Part shown: positions 1 to 7,238 of the stretch, piece after piece
Layout of the letters: each line of letters begins with the position of its first letter
Numbering within the stretch: the first letter of the stretch is position 1
NCBI GenBank assembly: GCA_964195995.1
Contig: CAXMQS010000009.1
Coordinates: 1 to 21,171 of the forward strand
From: CAXMQS01 sp964195995
Lineage (GTDB): Bacteria; Actinomycetota; Acidimicrobiia; Spongiisociales; JAOTWH01
Direction of reading: 5' to 3'
Length of the DNA: 21,171 nucleotides
The notes under the pieces: generated by a model
Seen by the model: only the letters and a program-made list of their open reading frames with translations
Told to the model about the DNA's origin: nothing
The model's database searches: none
Program-made: the position numbers and the translations under genes

Positions 1-224
1 TCCAGGATCCCGCCCAGTTCTCCGATGCCCTCCGGCCGGTTTTGAGTCCGTCTGGCCACAGGACCGTCGACATAATCTGCCACGAAAGCCGCAAGGAGAA
101 AGAGGACGGACACCTCGAACTCCTGCTTCAGCGCGGCATAGATGGCCACGGTGCCAAGAACGAGACCGAGCTGCGTGATCAGGTTGGCCGGGTCGGTGAA
201 GAGAGCCTTAGTGCTCGTCGTCAT
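1..224 (-). CDS. CDP-alcohol phosphatidyltransferase family protein (5' end only, cut by window edge)
   Basis: The reading frame starts at an ATG at 224 and runs off the window at position 1, giving about 74 residues. Two hydrophobic stretches (about residues 14-32 and 36-50) are followed by DYVDGPVAR at 50-58. This is the DxxDGxxAR core of CDP-alcohol phosphatidyltransferases, membrane enzymes that move a phosphatidyl group from a CDP-lipid to an alcohol acceptor such as glycerol phosphate, serine or inositol. A Gly at 71 and a codon beginning GA at 75 fit the following G-x3-D part of the signature. The spacing from AR to that Gly is about 12 residues rather than the usual 8. The acceptor cannot be told from this fragment. 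No strong ribosome binding site is seen. Confidence 0.75.
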   Translation of the reverse strand, partial: MTTSTKALFTDPANLITQLGLVLGTVAIYAALKQEFEVSVLFLLAAFVADYVDGPVARRTQNRPEGIGELGGIL

Positions 225-724
225 CTGACCGCTCAAGCGAAAATGGCCGGGCGCCGGCGTGGCTTTTGTCCGATACCGCACCCTAGCTCAAGGCCCAGAT
301 CGCCCACGCTTCTCGTCGTGGACGCAACAGCGTCGCCGTCACCGAGTCACCGGGGGGCTCCATCCCGGCCTACTGAGTGCCACTTTTGCCGGTACCGCGG
401 CTAGGTAGCATCGGCCCGCGTAGAGCATCAGGATTACTCGATGGCAACGGTGACTATCCCGCTCGAGGACGGATCTCTGGCCCGTCATTCGCTCAGTGAC
501 CCCGGCCACTTCTCGTGCTTGGAGCAATAACTGCGTGGACAGCCGTCTCCCAGAGGCGAAGGTCCAAAAGTGGACAAGGGGCGCCGCTGCCGAGTGCCCA
601 GGAGTGACCACTACTTACCGCTGTGACGGGGTGGAAACGGGGTGGATTCGGGCTTGCGCCTAGCATTCGAGCGTCATCCAAATCGTCGGAAGCTCCTGTA
701 ATCATTGGTGATTCCGCAATTCCA
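225..724. other. 500-bp stretch without a convincing gene
   Basis: Short open frames on both strands (for example 339-611 and 493-705, minus) show no recognisable family, no ribosome binding site and an arginine/proline/serine-rich composition typical of non-coding frames in GC-rich DNA. The stretch lies between the divergent phosphatidyltransferase start and tRNA-Arg, so it probably carries both promoters. I could not place either promoter with confidence. Confidence 0.5.
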
Positions 725-800
725 GCCCTCGTAGCTCAGGGGATAGAGCACCGGTTTCCTAAACCGGGGGTCGTGAGTTCGATTCTCACCGAGGGCGCCA
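725..800 (+). tRNA. tRNA-Arg (anticodon CCT)
   Basis: A full cloverleaf can be read. The acceptor stem is GCCCTCG (725-731) with CGAGGGC (790-796), followed by discriminator G797 and an encoded CCA (798-800). The anticodon stem is CCGGT (751-755) with ACCGG (763-767), around loop TTCCTAA with anticodon CCT at 758-760. The T stem GTGAG (773-777) pairs with CTCAC (785-789). This decodes AGG arginine codons. Antisense frames through this gene produce protein-like strings that are not real genes. Confidence 0.95.
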
Positions 801-924
801 CAAGGCTCTTGGGCTCTCGTCAGCAATCGCGACTGGACCACAAGATGGACATCCGCCAAGGCGCGCCGGCGATCGCGAGCTTGCGACAGCGGGCACGCGC
901 TGTCTCACCACGTAAGGTCGCTAG

Positions 925-1893
925 ATGGAATACCGCCAACTCGGAGCAACGGGCGTCCCGGTATCGGCCGTCGGTTTGGGGTTGGCGGCGATTGGGAGAC
1001 CGGGCTACATCACCCTGGGCCACGATAAGGATCTCGCTACCCGCACCGACCCGCCGGCGCTCGAACGCCATGCCCATGCGATGCTCGATAGTGCCCGCTC
1101 TGCCGGAGTCACATACATCGACGCTGCCCGCTCCTACGGGAGAGCCGAGCAGTTTCTGGGAACGTGGCTCGATTCCCGCCACGCGCCCGTGGGCGAGCCG
1201 ATCGTGGGATCGAAATGGGGCTACGTGTACAAGGCCGACTGGAAGATCGACGCCGAGGTACACGAGGTCAAAGTTCATACGAGAGAGAATCTCGACCGCC
1301 AGTACGCCGAGAGCACTGGGTTGGTTGGCACGCATCTCCGCGTCTATCAGATCCACTCGGCTACACCCGAAAGCGGCGTACTCGAGAACCCCGAGGTGCT
1401 TGACAGACTCGCTGAGCTGAGGGACGCCGGCATGGTGGTCGGCGTGTCCACGAGCGGGCCCGACCAAGCAACGACTATTCGACGGGTCCTCGAGATCGAA
1501 ATCGATGGTTGGCCCCTCTTCGGGACCGTTCAGACAACATGGAATCTGCTCGAAAGCTCCGCAGGAGAGGCGTTGGCCGAGGCCGCCGACGCCGGCGTCG
1601 GGGTGATCGTGAAGGAGGCCGTTGCCAACGGCCGGCTCACCGTGCGCGATCAGAGCATGGCTGGCCGCCTGCGCGAAGCCGCACCGGACTGGTCGCCAGA
1701 CGCAGTGGCGATCGCCGCCGGACTTCACCAGCCGTGGTCGAGCGTCGTCCTGAGCGGCGCGGCCACCGCCGAACAACTGGCGAGCAACCTGGAGGCGCTC
1801 GAGGTCCCGCGCGACGTAACCGCTCAACTGCCCACACTTGCGGAGGCCCCAGGCGAGTACTGGAGCACCCGCGGAGCCCTTCCGTGGCATTGA
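925..1893 (+). CDS. aldo/keto reductase
   Basis: This 322-residue protein has the full length of an aldo/keto reductase, the TIM-barrel NAD(P)H-dependent oxidoreductases that reduce carbonyls to alcohols. The catalytic tetrad is intact: Asp66 and Tyr71 in YIDAARSYG, Lys97 in VGSKWGY and His144 in YQIHSA. The N-terminus MEYRQLGATGVPVSAVGLG is typical of the family's first strand. The C-terminal part (about 235-290, including VVLSGAATAEQLASNL) matches the cofactor-binding end. A weak TAAGG sits upstream of the ATG. The gene follows tRNA-Arg and precedes a DMT exporter on the same strand with a 36-bp gap, so the two may be co-transcribed. The substrate is not predictable from sequence. Confidence 0.92.
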   Translation: MEYRQLGATGVPVSAVGLGLAAIGRPGYITLGHDKDLATRTDPPALERHAHAMLDSARSAGVTYIDAARSYGRAEQFLGTWLDSRHAPVGEPIVGSKWGYVYKADWKIDAEVHEVKVHTRENLDRQYAESTGLVGTHLRVYQIHSATPESGVLENPEVLDRLAELRDAGMVVGVSTSGPDQATTIRRVLEIEIDGWPLFGTVQTTWNLLESSAGEALAEAADAGVGVIVKEAVANGRLTVRDQSMAGRLREAAPDWSPDAVAIAAGLHQPWSSVVLSGAATAEQLASNLEALEVPRDVTAQLPTLAEAPGEYWSTRGALPWH

Positions 1894-1898
1894 CTCAG

Positions 1899-1919
1899 GC
1901 TCATAGCTCATAGCTCATA
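1899..1919. repeat. three tandem copies of GCTCATA
   Basis: Three perfect 7-bp units lie just after the aldo/keto reductase stop and 10 bp before the GTG of the next gene. Because this falls in the ribosome-binding region, copy-number slippage could affect expression of the exporter. That effect is inference only. Confidence 0.7.
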
Positions 1920-1929
1920 GCCTCCCCCG

Positions 1930-2814
1930 GTGACCCGCACCACCGCGCTCGCCGGCGTTCTCGGCATCTCCTTTTCTGCCATCTTCGTGCGCTATGCCGC
2001 GGTGAGTCCGGCAACGGCTACGTTCTACCGGGTCGCCTACGCCCTTCCGGCCCTGGCGATCCTGTGGTTCGTCGCCAGGTCGCGCGATACCCGGCCGTGG
2101 CGCCATCGCCTCCTCGCCGCGGCGTCGGGAGTCCTTCTGGCGGTCGACCTCACGTTGTTTCACAACTCGATCGATCACATCGGGGCTGGCCTAGCGTTGG
2201 TGCTAGCCAACACCCAGGTGCTGTTCGTCGGCGTTGCGGCGTGGCTCCTTCACAGCGAACGCCCGACGACGCAGGCGAGGGTCGTTGTTCCGGTGATCCT
2301 TGGAGGCATCGTTCTCCTCTCAGGGCTGGGCCGCTCCGATGCCTACGGCGACGATCCTCTGCGAGGAGTGCTGTTCGGTCTCGGTGCCGGCATCGTGTAC
2401 GCCGGCTTTCTCATCGCCTTTCGCGCCTCCAACCGCGGGCATCTCGCACCAAGCGCCGGACCGCTCCTCGATGCGACTGCTGGAGCGACGCTGGGAGCTC
2501 TCGGCATCGGAGCGCTGTTCAGCGATCTGACGGTGGGGCTGGAGTGGCCCGCCCATGGCTGGCTGCTGGCCCTGGCACTCGTCGTACAGACAGCGGGGTG
2601 GGTGCTGATCTCGGTCGCTCTGCCCCGCCTACCTGCTCTCGACACCTCCGTCCTACTGCTGGCGCAACCCCTGATGGGGCTGATCTGGGCGCAGATCTTC
2701 TTCGATGAGCCTCTCTCCGCCGTCCAGTGGACGGGAGCTGCCCTGGTGATCGGCGGCGTCGGCCTGCTGGCAACGAGAGGCACCGTGCGGGTGGAATCAG
2801 CGCCTGTCGGTTAG
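1930..2814 (+). CDS. EamA/DMT-superfamily membrane transporter
   Basis: This 294-residue, very hydrophobic protein has about ten predicted membrane segments arranged as two similar five-helix halves, the EamA (drug/metabolite transporter) layout. The first half begins GVLGISFSAIFVRYAAV and includes ALVLANTQVLFVGVAAWLL. The second half includes LLLAQPLMGLIWAQIFFDEP followed by GAALVIGGVGLLA, a common ending of EamA halves. Members export amino acids, nucleosides or other metabolites, and the substrate here is unknown. The start is a GTG with no clear Shine-Dalgarno sequence, and no earlier in-frame start is attractive. It probably shares a transcript with the upstream aldo/keto reductase. Confidence 0.88.
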   Translation: MTRTTALAGVLGISFSAIFVRYAAVSPATATFYRVAYALPALAILWFVARSRDTRPWRHRLLAAASGVLLAVDLTLFHNSIDHIGAGLALVLANTQVLFVGVAAWLLHSERPTTQARVVVPVILGGIVLLSGLGRSDAYGDDPLRGVLFGLGAGIVYAGFLIAFRASNRGHLAPSAGPLLDATAGATLGALGIGALFSDLTVGLEWPAHGWLLALALVVQTAGWVLISVALPRLPALDTSVLLLAQPLMGLIWAQIFFDEPLSAVQWTGAALVIGGVGLLATRGTVRVESAPVG

Positions 2815-2820
2815 GAGCGA

Positions 2821-2877
2821 CCGCCCCCTCCGCCTGCGAGCACTTCGTTCTCTCCGGCACCTCCCCTCCGGGGGCGG
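2821..2877. terminator. GC-rich hairpin between convergent genes
   Basis: CCGCCCCC (2821-2828) can pair with GGGGGCGG (2870-2877) across the short gap between the DMT gene and typA, which converge here. There is no T-run on either side, so this is a possible bidirectional terminator rather than a classical one. The same segment is part of a sequence repeated in inverted orientation upstream of typA. Confidence 0.4.
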
Positions 2878-2880
2878 AGA
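2829..2880 (-). repeat. copy A of an imperfect inverted repeat flanking typA
   Basis: Read on the minus strand, this contains CCCGGAGGGGAGG, then CCGGAGAG, then AACGAAGTGCTC. A closely similar string is found on the plus strand at 4735-4783 (CCCGGAGGGGAGG, CCGGAGAG, CAAGAACTACTC). The two copies lie immediately outside the two ends of the typA coding region, in opposite orientation. Confidence 0.6.
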
Positions 2881-2883
2881 TAC

Positions 2884-4710
2884 CTAGTTCCGCTGCTTGA
2901 GGCGCTTGCGCTCGCTCTCGTTTAGGTGGCGCTTGCGGACGCGAATAGCAGCGGGCGTGACTTCGACCAGTTCATCCTCAGCGATCCACTCGATGGCAGT
3001 CTCCAAGGTGTGCCGATGGGGTGCTGCGAGCTTGGCGGCATCGTCCTTGATATGGGTGCGAATATTGGTGAGCTCTTTGACCTTGTTGGGATTGACGGGC
3101 ATCTCCTGGGGTCGCGAGCTTTCCCCAACGATCATCCCCTCGTAGGTCTCCTCGCCATGGCCGATGAACAACTCACCGCGCTTCTGGAGGTTCTCGAGGG
3201 CGAAGGTGTTCGACGTTCCCTTGCGGTCGGCAACCATCGGACCCCCGATGCGGTGGGGCAGCTCTCCTGCCCATGGCATCCAACCGCTGTGGTGTTGGTG
3301 GATGAGCGCTGTTCCCCTGGTGGCCGTCACCAGGAGCGACCTGAACCCGATCAACCCTCGGGCCGGTGCCTCGAGCGTCACGATGGTGCGACCGGCGTCG
3401 CCCGGCCGCAGATCCGTTACGTTGCCTTTGCGGGGGGCCACCGCCTGGGTAACTGTCCCAACATGCTCGTCCGGCACGTCGACGACGGCTCTCTCAACAG
3501 GCTCATGGAGTTTGCCATCAACCTCACGGATGATGACCTCGGGGCGACTCACCTGGAGCTCGAAGCCTTCTCGCCTCATGCTCTCTATGAGAACGGCGAG
3601 CTGGAGTTCGCCTCGCCCGGCCACCTCGATGACATCGGGAGAGGAGGTGGCGCCGATGCGAATCGAGACGTTGCCGAGCACCTCTTTCTCCAGGCGTTCT
3701 CGGATGTGGCGCGAGGTCAGGAACTTCCCGTCCTGGCCCGACAACGGAGATGTGTTGACGCCGAACGTCATCCGCAGTACGGGCTCGTCGACCGTTAGGC
3801 GCGGCAGTGGTTGCGGGTTGTCCGGGCTAGCCAGAGTGTCTCCGATCTCCACCTCCGGGAAACCGGCGACGACGAAGAGGTCGCCCGCCAAGCGCTCAGT
3901 GACGTCGATGCGGCCGAGGCCCTCGAAACCCATCAGTTGGGTGAGGCGTCGCATCAGCGGCGGCTCGTCCTCATTGGTATGGCACAGCGCTACTTGCTCA
4001 CCTGCGACCAACGTCCCCTCGATCACCCGCCCGATGGCGAGGCGGCCCAGGTAGTCAGAGGCATCGAGGTTGGTCACCATGGCCTGCAGCGGGGCGCTGG
4101 GATCGCCGGCGGCGGCGGGAATGGTCTCGACGAGGACATCGAGCAATGGCCCGAGGTCGGCATCCTCGTCGGGCACGCCGATGCCGGCGATGCTGCGGCC
4201 CATGCGAGCGATGGTCGAGACGATCGGAAACTCGATGTGGTGCTCCTCGGCGTCGAGGTCGAAGAACAGCTCGTAGACCTCGTCGACGACCTCCGCCATG
4301 CGGGAATCTGGGCGATCGACCTTATTGATGACGACCACCGCCGGAAGGTGAAGGGCTAGTGCCTTCGACAGCACATAGCGGGTCTGTGGCTTGGGACCTT
4401 CTGCCGCGTCGACCAACAGCAGGATGCCATCGACCATCGCCAGCGCCCGCTCCACCTCGCCACCGAAATCGGCGTGACCAGGCGTGTCGACCAGGTTGAT
4501 GCGAACGCCCTTCCACTCGATCGAGGCAGCCTTGGCAAGGATCGTGATCCCGCGCTCGCGCTCCTGATCGTTCGAATCCATGATCCGATCCACATGCCGC
4601 TCGTGCGCGCCGAAGACGCCGGCGGCATTGAGCATGGCGTCAACCAGTGTTGTCTTGCCATGGTCGACGTGCGCGACCAGAGCAACGTTGCGGAAGGGGG
4701 AGGCGGACAT
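2884..4710 (-). CDS. typA: translational GTPase TypA/BipA
   Basis: This 608-residue ribosome-associated GTPase of the elongation-factor family acts in ribosome assembly and translation under stress. All G motifs are visible: G1 AHVDHGKTT (13-21), G2 ERGIT (52-56), G3 DTPGH (75-79) and G4 NKVD (129-132). EF-G-like beta-barrel and alpha/beta domains follow. The C-terminal half is typical of TypA, with ARGLIGFRS, RGTALIHQHHSGW and TYEGMIVGE, and a basic tail. Length matches the family. The minus-strand ATG lacks a purine-rich ribosome binding site. TACAAT (complement of 4721-4726) sits 10 bp upstream of the ATG and resembles a -10 element, so the transcript may be nearly leaderless. It is divergent from treS and convergent with the DMT gene. 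Confidence 0.97.
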   Translation of the reverse strand: MSASPFRNVALVAHVDHGKTTLVDAMLNAAGVFGAHERHVDRIMDSNDQERERGITILAKAASIEWKGVRINLVDTPGHADFGGEVERALAMVDGILLLVDAAEGPKPQTRYVLSKALALHLPAVVVINKVDRPDSRMAEVVDEVYELFFDLDAEEHHIEFPIVSTIARMGRSIAGIGVPDEDADLGPLLDVLVETIPAAAGDPSAPLQAMVTNLDASDYLGRLAIGRVIEGTLVAGEQVALCHTNEDEPPLMRRLTQLMGFEGLGRIDVTERLAGDLFVVAGFPEVEIGDTLASPDNPQPLPRLTVDEPVLRMTFGVNTSPLSGQDGKFLTSRHIRERLEKEVLGNVSIRIGATSSPDVIEVAGRGELQLAVLIESMRREGFELQVSRPEVIIREVDGKLHEPVERAVVDVPDEHVGTVTQAVAPRKGNVTDLRPGDAGRTIVTLEAPARGLIGFRSLLVTATRGTALIHQHHSGWMPWAGELPHRIGGPMVADRKGTSNTFALENLQKRGELFIGHGEETYEGMIVGESSRPQEMPVNPNKVKELTNIRTHIKDDAAKLAAPHRHTLETAIEWIAEDELVEVTPAAIRVRKRHLNESERKRLKQRN

Positions 4711-4720
4711 GAGCCAGCAG

Positions 4721-4726
4721 ATTGTA
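4721..4726 (-). promoter_or_regulatory. candidate -10 box for typA
   Basis: The minus strand reads TACAAT, one mismatch from TATAAT, ending 10 bp before the typA ATG. A transcript starting 6-7 bp downstream would have a leader of only a few bases. I see no matching -35, so this rests on one hexamer plus the absence of a Shine-Dalgarno. Confidence 0.4.
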
Positions 4727-4734
4727 CTGGGATA

Positions 4735-4783
4735 TCTCCTCGCCCGGAGGGGAGGCCGGAGAGCAAGAACTACTCACCCGCGG
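4735..4783 (+). repeat. copy B of the inverted repeat flanking typA
   Basis: This is the plus-strand partner of 2829-2880, matching it over most of its length with a few short gaps. It lies in the typA/treS divergent intergenic region. Confidence 0.6.
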
Positions 4784-4910
4784 TTTCAGCTGCTACTCCT
4801 CCCATTGGCCGACTCTGGAGGAAGCGCAGGGCCCCAGTCGAGGGTTCGCCCGTTGGAAGTGTCGGACAGCGAAACGGAGCCAATGACAATCAACCGCCTG
4901 CAGTCCCCGG

Positions 4911-4916
4911 TTAAAT
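4911..4916 (+). promoter_or_regulatory. candidate -10 box for a leaderless treS transcript
   Basis: TTAAAT ends 6 bp before the A of the treS ATG at 4923, which would place the transcription start at or next to the start codon. No Shine-Dalgarno precedes the ATG, which agrees with leaderless translation, common in actinobacteria. A -35 is not clear; ATGACA at 4883-4888 is too distant for standard spacing. Confidence 0.4.
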
Positions 4917-4922
4917 GCCCTC

Positions 4923-6509
4923 ATGTCTTGGTTCCGCAATGCGGTCTTCTACGAGGTCTCGGTCCGATCGTTCTGTGACTCCAACGCGGACGGCATCGGT
5001 GACTTCGGTGGGCTGACGTCGAAGCTCAACTACCTCCAGTGGCTCGGTGTTGATTGCCTGTGGCTGCCGCCCTTCTTCGCTTCGCCGCTGAAAGACGGGG
5101 GATACGACGTGTCGGACTACGAGTCCGTCCACCCCGATTTCGGGACGCTGGATGACGTGAAGGCCTTCGTTACCGAGGCACACGCTCGCGGGCTGCGGGT
5201 GATCGCCGATCTGGTCGTCAACCACACGTCGTCGGAACATGCCTGGTTCCAGGAGGCCCGCCAGCCCGGCTCACCCAAGCGCGACTGGTACGTGTGGAGC
5301 GATACCGACGACCGCTGGCCCGAGGCTCGGGTCATCTTCATCGACACCGAGGAGTCGAACTGGGCTTGGGACGAAGTGGCCGGCGCCTACTACTGGCACC
5401 GCTTCTTTTCCCACCAGCCAGATCTCAACTTCGACAATCCGGAAGTCGTCGAGGCCGTCATCGATGTCGTGCGCTTCTGGCTGCAACTGGGATTCGACGG
5501 TCTGCGCCTCGATGCCATCCCTTATCTCGTCGAGCGGGACGGCACCAACTGCGACAACCTGCCCGAAACCCACGACATCATCAAGCTGATCAGGGCTGTG
5601 GTCGACGCCGAGTTCCCCGATGCGGTGTTGGTGGCCGAGGCCAACCAGATCGCAACTGATGTCGTCGAGTACTTCGGGGACGGCGACGAGTGCCACATGT
5701 GCTACCACTTCCCGATCATGCCGCCCCTGTACATGTCGTTGCGGCGCGGCGACACCGACAAGCTCATCAAGGCCATCGACGAGACTCCGGACATTCCCGA
5801 GGGCTCGCAGTGGGGCATGTTCCTGCGTAACCACGATGAGCTGACCCTTGAGATGGTGACGCCTGAGGAGCGCGACTGGATGTGGCAGGAGTATGCGCCC
5901 GAACCTCGCATGCGCAGCAACCTCGGCATTCGGCGTCGCCTGTCCCCTCTCCTCAACGGAGATAGAAGACAGATCGAGTTGCTCAACGGGATCTTGCTGT
6001 CGCTGCCGGGCAGCCCATTCCTGTACTACGGGGACGAGATCGGGATGGGCGACAACATCTGGTTGAACGATCGTGACGGAGTGCGTACCCCCATGCAATG
6101 GGATCAGTCCGTCGGCGCTGGTTTCTCAGCCGCGGCTACTGACACGTTCCACCTTCCCCTCATCGATTCGCCGGCCTACGGCCCTGCGGTGGTGAGCGTT
6201 GCTGCCCAGCAAGGAGATGCCGCGTCGCTACTCGAATGGACACGGCGTGTTCTCGACTTACGACGCCGACACGAGGCGTTCGGGACAGGATCATTCGAAC
6301 GCATCGGGACGGACAATCGTGCACTGCTCGTCTTCGAACGAACCTCGGGAACGGAATCCATCATCGTGGTTGCCAACTTCTCGGATGGACCGCAACGAGT
6401 CGAAGGTGTAGTCGGATCTGCTACCGACCTGATCGTCGGCGGCGCCGTCCAACTTGCTGATCTCGAATTGCCCGCCCTCGGCTTTCGCTGGCTACTTCGC
6501 GACGTGTAG
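4923..6509 (+). CDS. treS: trehalose synthase (maltose alpha-D-glucosyltransferase), GH13
   Basis: This 528-residue glycoside hydrolase family 13 enzyme interconverts maltose and trehalose in the cytoplasm. It starts like TreS: FYEVSVRSFCDSNADGIGDF, then WLGVDCLWLPPFFASP and DGGYDVSDY. The catalytic residues are Asp197 (nucleophile, GFDGLRLDA), Glu239 (acid/base, VLVAEAN) and Asp305 (RNHDE). The stretch MRSNLGIRRRLSPLL and the following YYGDEIGMGDNIW and DGVRTPMQW are strongly characteristic of TreS rather than generic amylases. It is somewhat shorter than I recall for mycobacterial TreS. No fused or adjacent maltokinase and no glgE is seen, so the link to alpha-glucan synthesis found elsewhere is not supported locally. 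Its 3' end overlaps the convergent gene by 18 bp. Confidence 0.93.
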   Translation: MSWFRNAVFYEVSVRSFCDSNADGIGDFGGLTSKLNYLQWLGVDCLWLPPFFASPLKDGGYDVSDYESVHPDFGTLDDVKAFVTEAHARGLRVIADLVVNHTSSEHAWFQEARQPGSPKRDWYVWSDTDDRWPEARVIFIDTEESNWAWDEVAGAYYWHRFFSHQPDLNFDNPEVVEAVIDVVRFWLQLGFDGLRLDAIPYLVERDGTNCDNLPETHDIIKLIRAVVDAEFPDAVLVAEANQIATDVVEYFGDGDECHMCYHFPIMPPLYMSLRRGDTDKLIKAIDETPDIPEGSQWGMFLRNHDELTLEMVTPEERDWMWQEYAPEPRMRSNLGIRRRLSPLLNGDRRQIELLNGILLSLPGSPFLYYGDEIGMGDNIWLNDRDGVRTPMQWDQSVGAGFSAAATDTFHLPLIDSPAYGPAVVSVAAQQGDAASLLEWTRRVLDLRRRHEAFGTGSFERIGTDNRALLVFERTSGTESIIVVANFSDGPQRVEGVVGSATDLIVGGAVQLADLELPALGFRWLLRDV

Positions 6510-7175
6510 AGCGAGATCCGCGAAGAACCTAGACCGCGACAGGGCCATCGCCCCTGTGGCGGATGCCTTGTCCAGACGTTCTCTGTCGACGTGCGGGCCG
6601 TAGGCAACTGTCGGCACACCGGCGGCTGTGGCCTGCTCGACAGCGGTATCCGCCCCGGGGAAGTCGAGGTCGACGACGACGCGACCGCACTCGGCGACCG
6701 AGCTCGGAGCGATCACCAGCCGTCTTCCCGCTTCAGTCGCGGCGTGCTCGATCTTGGCACGATCGGCGAGGTCCCTGCCGAACCAACACACCGTCGTCAG
6801 TACCGCGGCCTTGGTGGCGCCCCATTCGATATGGGCTCGCCACACGTCCTCGCCAAGTACTTGTGACGAGGCGGGCGCCAGCCCGTAGGTGTCACCAGGA
6901 AGGGCGACCCGTTCTGCCTCGGGCCGCTGCGGCGGCTCGACACCAGCGGCCACAAGCGCCTCCGTCGGGAATCGCAGCGCCTCCTGGAAGACCTCGAGCG
7001 GGCCTCGGCTCTGGCTGGCGAAGTGGGTTCCCAGGAGCTCGTCCAGGGCGATCGCCAGCCACTGCTCGCCCTCGGCGACGGCACCTAAGATGTCGTGGGC
7101 GGCGGCGATGGTCGCCAGGTAGGGTCGATAGGCGCTGACGAGGGCCTCGTGCAGAGCTTTCGAGCGGGGGTCCAT
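6492..7175 (-). CDS. hypothetical protein, function not recognised
   Basis: This 227-residue soluble protein has no signal peptide or membrane segment. The N-terminal half (about 1-125) is alpha-helical in character, with conserved-looking stretches such as GEQWLAIALDELL and FQEALRFPTEALVAAGVEPP. The C-terminal half (about 140-225) alternates hydrophobic strands and helices: RRLVIAPSS, GRVVVDLDFPGAD, GVPTVAYGPHVD and GAMALSRSRFFADL. This pattern resembles a receiver-like or Rossmann-like fold with an Asp-rich strand end, but I cannot assign a family. The start ATG is 63 bp from the divergent lipoprotein gene, so the two share a short promoter region. The 3' end overlaps treS antisense by 18 bp. 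Coding status is supported by length and consistent codon bias. Confidence 0.75.
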   Translation of the reverse strand: MDPRSKALHEALVSAYRPYLATIAAAHDILGAVAEGEQWLAIALDELLGTHFASQSRGPLEVFQEALRFPTEALVAAGVEPPQRPEAERVALPGDTYGLAPASSQVLGEDVWRAHIEWGATKAAVLTTVCWFGRDLADRAKIEHAATEAGRRLVIAPSSVAECGRVVVDLDFPGADTAVEQATAAGVPTVAYGPHVDRERLDKASATGAMALSRSRFFADLALHVAK

Positions 7176-7238
7176 CGACCGAGCCTATTTCGGCGCGGCC
7201 TCGGCGGCGCCGTAAAGTTGGCGAAAGAAGAGGGAAGC

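Noticed and set aside
674..859. Minus-strand frame with a string reading GENRTHDPRFRKPVLYPLSY
   Set aside because: It is the antisense translation of tRNA-Arg at 725-800; such strings are common false proteins in databases.
623..1420. Long plus-strand frame of 265 codons
   Set aside because: It runs through tRNA-Arg and then overlaps the aldo/keto reductase in another frame, with Arg/Ser/Pro-rich composition and no family match.
820..1911. 363-codon minus-strand frame opposite the aldo/keto reductase
   Set aside because: It is an antisense shadow of a gene with an intact catalytic tetrad; its own composition is not protein-like.
2926..4054. Long plus-strand frames opposite typA
   Set aside because: These are antisense shadows of an unmistakable GTPase gene.
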